64,000 nucleotides of DNA from assembly GCA_039583875.1 (NCBI GenBank), contig CM077163.1, positions 113,841,213 to 113,905,212 on the forward strand. The letters are read 5' to 3'. Of the stretch, positions 20,790 through 30,750 are shown piece by piece (position 1 is the stretch's first letter; every line of letters starts with the position of its first letter). The DNA is from Platanthera guangdongensis (lineage: Eukaryota; Streptophyta; Magnoliopsida; Asparagales; Orchidaceae). The translations under genes and the position numbers were made by a program. The notes under the pieces were generated by a model. That model had not been told where the DNA came from. It ran no database searches and saw only the letters and a program-made list of their open reading frames with translations.

Positions 20790-21936
20790 AGTAAAGGCGT
20801 TCCGAAGGCTCTTTGGGCGGAAGGGATGGCCTGTGCTGCTCATGTCATCAACCGGATGCCTCTTAGTCCGATCATAGTGAAGTCTCCTTATGAGCTGATG
20901 TTGGGAGTGAAGCCCTCAGTGAAGCACCTTCGGGTGTTTGGATCTACCTGCTATATACACTCTCCGGGTGCTCTCAAGACAAAGCTAGTCTTTGTTGGGT
21001 ATGATGAGTAGAGAAGAAGATGGAGGTGTATGGATCCTGCAATGAAGAAACTCATAGTGTCGAGAGACATTGTCTTCGATGAGTTGACGCCGTTTTGGAG
21101 TAGCTCTCATGTGGAGCTAGAGATAAGTAGGTCAGATGGTGGGCTGAAGGAGGCTGCTGCTAAGGAAGTGGAGTTGCCTGAGTCACCAGGTACTCCAGGT
21201 TGTTCTAGCTCCGGGGCAAAGCGTCAGAGTCGAGAAGAAGGGGGAGCGATGCTCCAGGATCTTCTGGCTCGAAGGCGGAGGCTTCTGGTTCAGGAAGCAG
21301 GGGGAGCGATGTTCCAGGCAGTTCTTGTTCAAGAGGAGAGTCTTCTGGCTCAGGTAGCAGGGGGAGCGTTGCTCCAGGTGCTCTTGGTTCCAGTGAGGAG
21401 GTGTCTTGTTCAGGAAGCAAGGGGAGCATTGTTCCGTGTTTGCCCGGGAACGAAGCTGGTTCAGAAGGAGCGGAGGTGGTTAGCCATGATCAGGTTCTTC
21501 GGAGATCGAAGAGTATTAGTAAGCCACCAGCTCGTTATAGCGAAGGGAACACGACGGACATGGTCCCGTGTTTCCTTGTTGGCCCTCAAGTCGAGCAAGG
21601 TACTTCTGGCTGTGATGACCCCACTAGAATCAAGGAGGTGGTTGACACCAAGGCTGAAGAGGTGACTTCTCTCAGAGGTAATAAGGCTTGGGCTGTTGTG
21701 CCCAAGGAAGTTGGTGATTCTCCTATGATGCATGAGTGGAGGTTGAAGCTGAAGAAGGCAGAGGGAAGCATGGCTCCTTTTGGGAGATGCTGGAGGGCTC
21801 CCTCATGGTCCATGATATGCGGGGCGAGGACTATGTCTTGGACATCTCTTCGTAGATGCTATCGGATAGACCGGGTGCAAGGTTACGGGAGCTGCTGGAG
21901 TTATTCACCACTTCTCACTTCAAGGGGGAGTGTTGA
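20790..21936 (+). pseudogene. Integrase end, Gly/Ser segment and pol tail, copia-C
   Basis: The frame continues with WAEGMACAAHVINRMPLSP and VFVGYDE, TAG at 21009, then DPAMKKLIVSRDIVFDE. A Gly/Ser-rich stretch (about 21215-21440) is frameshifted relative to copia-D. HDQVLRRSKSISKPPARY follows, and a short C-terminal tail (LRELLELFTTSHFKGEC) ends in a TGA inside the 3' LTR. RT and RNase H, expected before that tail, are absent. Confidence 0.8.
21215..21440 (+). repeat. 60-base coding minisatellite in copia-C
   Basis: About four units of 60 bases share GGAAGCAGGGGGAGCGATG and encode a Gly/Ser-rich 20-residue repeat in the frame kept by copia-D. Copia-D has the equivalent block at about 34965-35165. 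Confidence 0.8.
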
Positions 21937-23817
21937 AACTTGTGAAGTAAAAGTGGGTGAATGGAAGGCTTGGGCAACCTATCCGCGCGGACTATGCGGA
22001 TAGGGTTTGCGGACTGCTAAGTCGGCAGGGATGTTGCAGGCGGTTTGCTCTGTGGCGGCCTGGGCGGTCTGTTCGCGCGGACTACGCGGACAGCAGCGAC
22101 GGTCTGTCAGGCCGGGGATTACTCAGCAGGAAGTTGGTTCCCAGGAAGTAACCGGGCGGATAGAAATCCTATCCGCGGAGTCCGGCATGAAGTAGATTGA
22201 TGAACTGGAGCTCGGCAGACCAGTTTGGCAGTTGCCTTGGTCTTGCTCTAGTGGAGCAGCAAGTAGAAGCCGCGGAGACCGCTGGTCAGTGCGGACAGAA
22301 ACTGGAGGTCGCCCGGTATGGCGGGCTAGATCCAGTGTCCGCCAGTAAGTGCGGACTAGCCCATGTGGCCAGTGCACTGGACTTGGTGTGATCTGAACCA
22401 AGTCCAGGTTGGCTCAGTCAGGGGAGATCGCACAATGGAGCGCGGGCTGCTTTCTCTGTCCGCCAAGCCTAGTAGAAATGCTGTTGCCTTGTTTGCTAGA
22501 TTGTGGGTTGGCGGACTGGAGGATTACCTGTGCAAGAGCGTGCAGACTGGAGCTGGAGTCCGCTGAGTTCGGTTTAGCCTTATGATGAGGTTATGAGCTC
22601 AGGAATGCGGATTGGAGTTTGCTGTGTAAGCAGACTGGATCGGCATGTCCGCTGAGTCCGGCGGTGCCTTGGAGATGGAGGCAATGGACTCAGGAGGTGC
22701 GAACGGTAGCCGAGTGTCCGCTGAGTCCGACAGATGCCTTGATGGCGAGGCTGCGGGCTCGGGTTTTTCGGGCTGATGCCTTGTCCGCAGATTGGCGGAC
22801 ACGGCTGTTGTGGAGTCCGGCTGTGGTGGTCCTGGCTTGGCCTCTGGCGACAAGGCGTGCTGGATATTGGAGTCCGGCCTTGGAGAAGCTAGGGCGGATT
22901 GGCTATCAGCACAGGAGCGGCGAACTGGAATATGTGTCCGCGGGCTGGCGGACACACTTCTTGCTGCGGGATGTGGCGGTGTTCCTATCGGCTAGGGCAG
23001 TGACCATACTCATCATCGTGCCTATAAATAGGACCCATGTCACATCAGGTGTATGGAACCTGAACCGAAGTAAGTGAACAGTAATTGAGCTCGCGTAAGT
23101 TGCTGCGGTTTGGACTTTGGTGTCCGCGCGGTTTGAGAGTTGACCCGGTTGTGCTGTGCAGGTTGTGCGGATAGCGCTGGAAAGCCAGGACTTGGATCTG
23201 ATTGCGGTCAGGGACAGTGCGGACTCTGCAGTTAAGCAACAGGCGGTAAACAGCAGGTCGCGGATAGCGACCAGGCGGTCTCCTATTTGGCAACTTGGTT
23301 CGGGGTTCAGGAAGTCGCCTGCTTCAGGCGGACTGTTCCATTCAGCGATGCAGCTTGTGCAGTCTGGTGGCTAGGCGTACTCGCGGTCACACGGCCTGCA
23401 GATCAACGGTGAAGAGCTAAGCATTGGAATTAGGGTTAGTCCGCGCAGCTTGGGTTGCGGTTTGGCGACCTGGCGGACTGAGCGGACTCCACAGAAGTAG
23501 ACCGGCGGCTTGGTGGTTTTGTCCGCCTGGCTTGTTCTTGTTTCTTGTCTTTGTAACTGTCTCTGTTCTCCTGGTTGGGTTGTTTGGTGAAGCATGTCTC
23601 ACCATGTATGTCTCGCCTTGTAAAGAAGTTTGCTCTTGATCAATAAAGAAGCTTGTGCTGCATGTGTTGCTGGTTGTTACTGCTTTGTTGAGATAACCCC
23701 TGCTAACTCCACGATTCAGGAAAACTTTCAACAATATAAGTGGGGTATTCTCCTCCGGTTTGTTGAGTGTCAACAGGGTATCCGAGGAGGCCTCTGCGGT
23801 TTTGTTGAATTTTAACA
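21931..23817 (+). repeat. 3' LTR of copia-C
   Basis: It has the same length as the 5' LTR and a few percent scattered differences. It starts TGTTGAAACTTG after the purine run AAGGGGGAG, has TATAAATA at 23023 and ends TTTTAACA. The target duplication CTGTG follows. Confidence 0.95.
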
Positions 23818-24979
23818 CTGTGTCCTCGGTGTTCATGTCCAGAGGCCCCTTCCGTGCCAAGTGAACGGTTGGGCCGTGTCCTCGCGCTTTCTTCCGAGGC
23901 CCCTTCCGGGTCACACCAGGCCAGTTCGGGCTGTGTTCTCGGTGCACATCTACCCGAGACCCCGCTGGGCCATATTATGCATGGGCTCCGCTATTGTGTT
24001 CTTAGCATTGAGGCGTACGGAGGCCTAGGTGAAGTAGTGTGGATACCCGCCTAGTAGTAGAGATGCCCGCTCTACTATCACCGCCTGGCCGCGGCGGTTG
24101 ATGCCTGAGAGGTTAGCTACCTGCTCGAATAGTGGGAACTATTAGTCTATGTTGACATAGCGTTTGCATGGTGTGATCATGGGTGAGTCATTGCATAACA
24201 TACATACCATTACATAGCATTGCACATCAAGATCCTCATCGTATAAGTTTGTATGGGCACTTTTATACGATGAGTTACTTTTATGTAACCCGATCATTAA
24301 CTTATAAGCTTGTATGAGCATCCTTATAAGTTAAGTTACTTTCCTGTTGTAGACACATGTACTTGATAGTTTTTTATTGTTTGTGTAGAACTGCTAGAAT
24401 AAAATACTATTAATCTTATTGTACCATTACCACATGCTTTTACCTGTTACACTATTTATTATACTTGTACCCTTGCTCTTTTCACCGCCCGGTGCCGAGG
24501 AGTCGCCGGGGGAGCGAATGTGAAGCCACATAGTCTTTTCGACTAATAGTTGCTATGTCTTCCTTTTTAGGAGGTCACCCCGCAGGTAGAGCAGCCGCAG
24601 ACCATGCAGCAGGGCAGCCAGGCTAGGACGACATGGACTGAAGTGACGGTGCCATCGCTATCGTCATTTACGGATGTGAGTATTGTGAGATTCTGATGTA
24701 GCCCGTTTGGGCAACGTTTATAGCTGTACTCTGATATTGTAGAAGCATGTTTTAGCTTCTCTCTTTTGTTGCATTTGTACTATATACTTAGTGTGAATTT
24801 AACTTCTCTCTTTTATATTTTGGTTGGGTTGGCATGTATATATTGTTATTGGTTATAGCCGGGGGAATAAACGTTTTGTGGTACAGGTTAGCCCGTGTGC
24901 TAATGCTACCGCAAGGCGGTTGTTCCGGGCATAATACCCCTTTGTGCCATGTTTTGGGATCCGGGAGGGGGGTCTTACA
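23818..24979 (+). repeat. 5' LTR of gypsy-B, segment 2
   Basis: The LTR resumes at CTGTGTCCTCGG and ends GGTCTTACA at 24979. It holds twin hairpins (24235-24274, 24298-24333), a CTAAT branch-point match, acceptor CTTTTTAG at 24570 and candidate exon 2. Confidence 0.93.
24571..24675 (+). CDS. gag: Candidate gag exon 2 of gypsy-B, in LTR
   Basis: There are 35 open codons (EVTPQVEQPQTMQQ...) between TTTTTAG and donor GAT|GTGAGT. Length, phase and splice sites equal those of gypsy-A exon 2. It survives without a stop although the rest of this gag has several. Its start exon lies outside the window. Confidence 0.55.
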
Positions 24980-24981
24980 AA

Positions 24982-24990
24982 TGGTATCAG
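24982..24990 (+). other. Primer-binding site of gypsy-B
   Basis: TGGTATCAG starts two bases after the LTR end, as in gypsy-A. Confidence 0.8.
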
Positions 24991-25173
24991 TTTGCCATGA
25001 TACTCAACTAAAGAAGTCATTCAACAATGGTACCACCCCCGTTCGATTAGTCAGTTTATGGACAAACTGACTTAGCGGAAGCAGTGGTGTGCCCATATAT
25101 GATTCACACTAAGTTGTCCAACTTTGACCTCAAGATTAGCCAATCTGACCATACGTTTGTGCGTTACGTGTAG

Positions 25174-26275
25174 ATTCCAGTACATGCTGAGCTGATGGGG
25201 GGCACTCCTTCCTCTTCCATACCCACTCAGTTCCAACAATCTGAGTTGGGGCAGACACTCACCGCCATCCTCGATGCTTTTAGGGCGCAGCAGCCTCCGG
25301 TGAAACAACATGCCACAGGATCTAACTGGCTGAGCACCTTTTGGGCCCTCTCCCCTCCCGCCTACCTCGGGATGGAGTCAGCCGTACGCACAGAGGAATG
25401 GCTTGACACGGTGCAGGAGTTACTGGCGGTGATCCGTTTCCCGGCCAACATGGCTATATCGTTGGCGGTGTCCGTCTTGGATCTACATGCTAAGAGGTGG
25501 TGAAAGTCACTCATGGGCTCCACATTCCAAGTATGAGTGTATACCGAGATAAGTTGGAGCGAGTTCTCGGGTGTTTTCTTAGAGTACTTCATTCCTACAT
25601 CGGCTCGAGATGAGCTCGAGGAGAGGTTTCTACTACTGAAGAAGTGATCAAAATCGGTTATGGAATACTAGCGAGAGTTCCAGCATTTCGCAAGGTTCAC
25701 GGACTCTTATGACCTGGATGATAGAGGATACACCAAACGCTTCTACAAAGTGCTGCGAGATCCCCTAAGGCAGGACCTTTTATTTATAGCGGACGCTAGC
25801 TTGGCGGAGATTATCGACATGGCGAAGAGATTGGAGGCGGATCACTTGAGTAGTGGTAAGAGGCCTGCGGAAGATATGATGGAAGCTGGTCCAAGCAATA
25901 GAAGGCGGCGAGACTTCAGAGGAGGAAGAGGACATCAAAGAGGTGGAGGACGTTTCCACCACGACTTTAGAGTGGAGCATCCGGTTCCGCAGCCACCTGC
26001 GTTGCCTCCACCACCTCAGTCTTAACAATTTCAACAACATGAAGGGCATCGTGGTCTGGTGTGTTTTGAATGCAACCAGCCGGGCCACATTCGATGTTTC
26101 TTCCCGTGGTTGTATGTGAATGTCCCTCGTGCTCCCCCTCTAGTAGCTCCGCGGGGGCGTGGTTACATGCGTGGTTGAGGACGAGGACCGTGAGGAGGAA
26201 ACCCCGACCCTGCTCGGAATCAAGTGTACACACTGTACATGGCGCAAGAACGAAATCCCCAAGATGTCATTGCAG
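25174..26275 (+). pseudogene. gag: Gag of gypsy-B (six stops)
   Basis: It aligns with gypsy-A Gag from the acceptor TACGTGTAG onward; the internal ATG is at 25195. Stops are at 25501 (TGG to TGA), 25534, 25645, 25669 (CAG to TAG), 26023 and 26176 (CGA to TGA). The zinc knuckle near 26062 reads CFECNQPGHIRC and keeps the Gly that gypsy-A lost. It lacks the long Pro/Ala/Leu tract of gypsy-A. Confidence 0.9.
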
Positions 26276-26372
26276 GTATGATTTAAGTAATTATCACGTT
26301 TTCATTATTTAACTTGAAGTTTCTTGAGTCATACTATACACCTAGCAATAAGTTTTGGTTATTGGTACTTAG
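26276..26372 (+). other. Predicted gag-protease intron, gypsy-B
   Basis: The donor is GCAG|GTATGA and the acceptor TACTTAG|GC; the intron is 97 bases. It lies at the homologous position and phase to 4019-4113. Its interior is diverged while the ends are kept. Confidence 0.65.
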
Positions 26373-29300
26373 GCACCGTGATAGTTTGCAGGAAAATGGC
26401 CTATGCGTTATTCGATACCGGTGCCTCGCACTCCTTTGTGTCTGAGGATTTTATTAAGGACATGGAGGGCGTATAATACTTTACTGGTATAGCCCGACAA
26501 GTGCTCCTACCGGACGGCTCGGAGATGATTGCAACCGCTAAGTGCGAGTTCGAGATATTCATTGAAGGAAAGGCCTTTGAGATACCTGCAACGGTCTTGA
26601 GAATGCCGGTGTTTGACATCATTTTGGCCATGGCATGGTTGGACTGACACTTTGCAAGGATTGACTATGCAGAGAAACATATCTACTTAAGACATGGGGA
26701 CTCCGATGTCATCTTCCAAGGTATTAGCTTCGCACCTCGCATATTGCTATCTTCAGTTCAGACAGTAAAAGCCCATATGAAGGGGGATGAATTCTTCATG
26801 ATCTGGTTCGAGTTGAAGGAGATAACATTGGATATAAAAGACATACGGGTGGTGCGGGACTTCCCCGAGATATTTCCCGAGAAACTGCTAGGATTACCCC
26901 CGTATAGAGAGGTTGAATTCCAGATTAATCTAGTACCGGGTGCCAAGCCGGTATCCAAGGCCCCTTACTAAATGGCCCTGAAGGAACTCGCAGAGTTTAG
27001 AGTTTAACTGCAAGAACTGGTGGAGTCAGGGTTCGTTCGCCCCAGTTCGTCACCCTGGGGAGTCCCTGTATTGTTCGTGAAGAAGAAGGATGGAACCCTG
27101 CGTTTGTGCATAGACTATGGGGAACTTAATCAGCTGACGGCACGGAACACTTATCCGCTACCTTGGATCGACAAGTTGTTCGATCAACTAGTGGGGCACA
27201 TTGGTTTTCTAAGCTGGACTTGCGCTCAGGGTATTATCAGTTGAGAATACAAGAAGGTGACATCCAGAAAATGTCCTTTAGTTCAAGATATGGACTGTAC
27301 GAGTTCACGGTAATGCCGTTTGGGCTCACAAATTCCCCTTCAGCCTTCATGAGCCTGATGAACAAGGTGTTTGAACCTTATTTGGATGTCTTCATCATTG
27401 TTTTCATCGACGACATCTTGGTCTACTCAAAGACGGAGGAGGAGCATGTTGAGCACTTGACCTTGGTATTGAAGAAATTAAAAGAGCACGCCTTGTTCGC
27501 CAAGTTCAGCAAGTGCGAATTCTGGCTTAAAGAGGTTGCTTTCTTGGAGCATGTGATCAGTGGAGCAGGACTAGCGGTGGATCCGGCCAAGGTGTGTGCC
27601 GTGAAGGAGTGGTCGCCCTTGAAGTCGGCGACCGATGTGAGGAGTTTACTTAAACTTGTCAGATAATACCGCAAGTTCGTAAAAGGATTTTCAAAGATTG
27701 CTCTTCCTCTTACTTCATTGACGAAGAAAGGTGTGCCATTTGAGTGGACACCCCAATGTGAAGCGGCGTTCCAGGAGCTGAAGGATAGACTTACATCCGC
27801 CCCCATCCTTGCACTTCCGTTTGGGAAGGAAGGATTTCAAGTTTACACTGACGCATTATATCAAGGGATGGGAGCGGTGTTGATGCAGTACGGACACGTG
27901 ATTGCCTATACTTCAAGACAGTGGAAGAAGCATGAAATCAATTACCCGGTTCATGATTTGTAATTGGTTGCAGTGGTGTTTGCCTTGAAGGTTTGGAGGC
28001 ATTATCTATACGACATCCACTGCGAGATCTCTTCAGAACACAAAAACTTGAAGTACGTTCATACTCAGAAGGAGTTGAACCTGAGGCAACGACGGTGGTT
28101 AGAATTTCTATGCGACTATGAGTTCACCATGAACTACCACCCCGGAAAGGAGAACTAGGTGGCTGATGCATTAAGTAGAAAGGTTCCCTGTTCTAGCCGA
28201 GAGTCTCGTTTGATGAGTATGGAGTTGGCTCGGATGATTGAGGAGATGGATATTACGTTGATATTTAAGGCTCCTTCGGCAGAGTATACAGAGTACTTGG
28301 CAAGCATGAGCATAGTTTGTGATATCCGGGACCGAATCAGAGTGGAGCAAGGAATGGATGCTGCTCTGGCCTCGGCAATCAAGTCAATCGAAGATGGGAC
28401 TACAGATGAGTATACGCTAAAAGACGACCTCGTTTATTTTCGTGGCCAGCTCTACATTCCCAAAGGCGGTAAAATCTGGGAGGATATCTTGAGAGAGGCT
28501 CATTTCTCTCAATATTCTTTGACCCGGGCATTGCTAAGATGTATGCAGGCCTACGGAAGACCATGTGTTGGCCGGGGATGAAAAAGGATGTCCGATATTT
28601 TGTTACATATCGCGAAGCTTATCAAAGGGTGAAGGCGGAATGCAAGAGTCCCGGTGGTTTGCTACCATCGTTGCCCATCCCCGAGTGGAAGTTTGAGGAT
28701 ATCTCCATAGACTTTGTCCATGGGTTACCTCGCTCACGCTCAGGAAATGATTTGGTGTGGGTGATAGTTGATCTCCTGACGAAAGTAGCCCGGTTTATCC
28801 CAATGAAGAAAGAAGCTCATGTGGATGTCTTAGTACGCCTCTTTGTGGAGCAATTCGTACGGTATCATGGCGTGCCTAAGACGATCGTGTCTGATTGTGA
28901 TGGTCGGTTTACCTCCAAGGACTGGAAAGCGGTACAGACGTATCTGGGCTCACGCCATACCTTCAGCACCACGTTTCATCCTCAGACGGATGGGCAATCT
29001 GAAAGGACCATCCGGACATTGGAAGATTTGTTGAGATTATGTGTGTTGGATAGAGGAGAGCCGTGGGAAAGACTCTTACCGTTGGTAGAATTCTCCTACA
29101 ACAACAACCACCAGGCTAGTATCGGCATGGCTCCTCATGAAGCTCTTTATGGAAGAAGGTGTAGAACCCCCTTGTCTTGGGTGCAAGATGAAGAACCGAA
29201 GGATTTGGGTGTTGAATATATTGATGATACCGATGCGGCAGTTAGACTGATACGGGATCGCATGTTGGAGGCTCAAAGTCGGCAGACAAAGTATTATAAT

Positions 29301-29762
29301 GCAAGGCACCGGATGGTGGAGGTTCAAGTGGGTGATAGGGTGTTCCTGAAAATCCGACCGATGCATGGAGTGACACGTGTGCGTGGTGTGAAAAAGCTCA
29401 GCCCAATGTATGTTGGGCCTTATACTATATTGGAAAGGATTGGCCCATTGGCCTATCGGTTGGAGTCACCTTCCGAGCTAGAGAACCTCCACGACGTGTT
29501 CTATGTGTCGTCGCTTCGGAAGGCGCTATTGCAGCCCGATCAATACATCCCCACAACTGATGGTGCTGTGGCGTCGGATAGGTCTGTGCGACTAGAACCG
29601 GTGCGGATCGTAGATAACAAGACAAGAATGTTGCGCCGCAAAAGTGTTCCCTTGGTGAAGGTGCTATGGAATAATCATGTGAAGGAGGAATATACATGGG
29701 AGCTGATGGATTTGATGCAAAAACACTACCCAGAGTTGTTTGCTCAAGGTAATTTTATTTAA
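26373..29762 (+). pseudogene. pol: Pol of gypsy-B (stops and two frameshifts)
   Basis: Protease keeps FDTGASHSF. Stops are at 26474, 26645, 26969 and 27005. RT, RNase H and integrase follow. A one-base deletion near 27199 and another shift near 28521 break the frame, and further stops are at 27664, 27961 and 28156. From 28539 to 29762 integrase and the chromodomain-like tail are open: [11 protein letters not shown] is kept, although the second catalytic segment reads SDCDGRF. At 4663 of gypsy-A the matching codon here is CAG, which identifies the gypsy-A stop as new. Confidence 0.92.
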
Positions 29763-29810
29763 AAGCATATTATATTTTCTGTTATGCTTTTCTCCCCATA
29801 GCCTAAGCCT

Positions 29811-29828
29811 GATTTCGGGGACGAAATC
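29811..29828 (+). other. Conserved inverted repeat near the 3' LTR, gypsy-B
   Basis: GATTTCG...CGAAATC is identical to the gypsy-A copy. The following 21 bases are T-rich, again without a purine tract. Confidence 0.7.
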
Positions 29829-29978
29829 TTTTATTTTGTTTATAAGATTTGTAACGTCCCGAATCGCACTAGGCCCCTCGTGCGTGTTTTTGAGTCAGGA
29901 GAGCTGACTAGGGTTCATGGGGAGTGCTGACAATTGGTCAGCACATGTGGACAGGAGGAGAAATCAGTCAAGCATAGT

Positions 29979-30540
29979 ACACGGGTAGAGACACGGGCGT
30001 GTCCCTACCCTTGTGGGAGTGGCCGCTCTCGAGTCGAAGACTCGAGTATGTACAGAGAAGGACACGTGTAGTGACACGGGCGTGTCTCTACTCGTGTGAA
30101 GTGACACGGGTAGAGACAGGGGCGTATCCCTACCCGTGTGCGTGTGTGTTGAGTTACACTCGACGAGGCGTGTCGAGATCGACGAGGTGTGTCAACATCG
30201 TATGACACGGGTACCAACACGGGCGTGTCCCTACTCGTGTGTGTCGAGTTAAACTCGACAGAGCATGTCAAGATTGACGAACTACATGTCAAGATCGACG
30301 GATTGTATGACACAGGTAGAGACACAAACGTGTCCCTACGCGTGTGCCGTTGTGTCGAGTTGAGTTCGTCGAAAGGTATCCAAAGAAGGATATGACCAGG
30401 TAACATGGCCGTGTCATGTGGACATGGGTCGGGATACAGGCGTGTCCCTACCCCTGTCCAATGTTGAACCGATGCTAAAACCGTCGTTGACTCTTTGCCC
30501 GAGGCAGGACATGGGTATGGACACGGGCGTGTCCCTACCT
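29979..30540 (+). repeat. U3 palindrome array of gypsy-B
   Basis: At least six ACACGGGTA...TACCCGTGT palindromes, partly decayed, alternate with GTCGAGTT...AACTCGAC inverted repeats. Spacing is less regular than in gypsy-A. Confidence 0.85.
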
Positions 30541-30553
30541 ATGCCAACTTTCA

Positions 30554-30560
30554 TATATAA
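30554..30560 (+). promoter_or_regulatory. TATA box of gypsy-B 3' LTR
   Basis: TATATAAGGGG lies about 10 bases after the last palindrome of the array, the same layout as gypsy-A and gypsy-E. Confidence 0.7.
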
Positions 30561-30690
30561 GGGGCAGTGAAAACCCTAGCTGTTTCCATGCTCATTTCAT
30601 TCCCTATTTATTGAGAGAAACTTCTGTAGAGAGGGAAACTGCTGGAGAAAGTCTTGGAGGAGAAGATCCACCGTCACCGTGAAGGAGAAG

Positions 30691-30750
30691 ATGCCGCCAA
30701 GAAGAGTTACACGATCCATGGCCGGAAATATTGGAAACGCCGGAAATGAG
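30691..30750 (+). CDS. gag: Candidate gag exon 1 of gypsy-B (3' LTR copy)
   Basis: An ATG opens 20 codons (MPPRRVTRSMAGN...) ending at GAG|GTGAGC. It is the same length as exon 1 of gypsy-A, and many of the differences are silent. This is the 3' LTR copy, so it is not part of a gag transcript of this element. Confidence 0.5.

Larger units (their letters stand above)
17716..23817 (+). mobile_element. Copia-C: complete non-autonomous Ty1/copia element
   Basis: Two LTRs of 1887 bases each (17716-19602, 21931-23817) flank only 2328 internal bases. The target duplication CTGTG occurs at 17711-17715 and 23818-23822. PBS TGGTATCAGAG follows the first LTR, and AAGGGGGAG precedes the second. The internal region has gag, pre-integrase, integrase, a Gly/Ser segment and a pol tail, but no RT or RNase H. 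Copia-D has the same layout. Confidence 0.95.
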
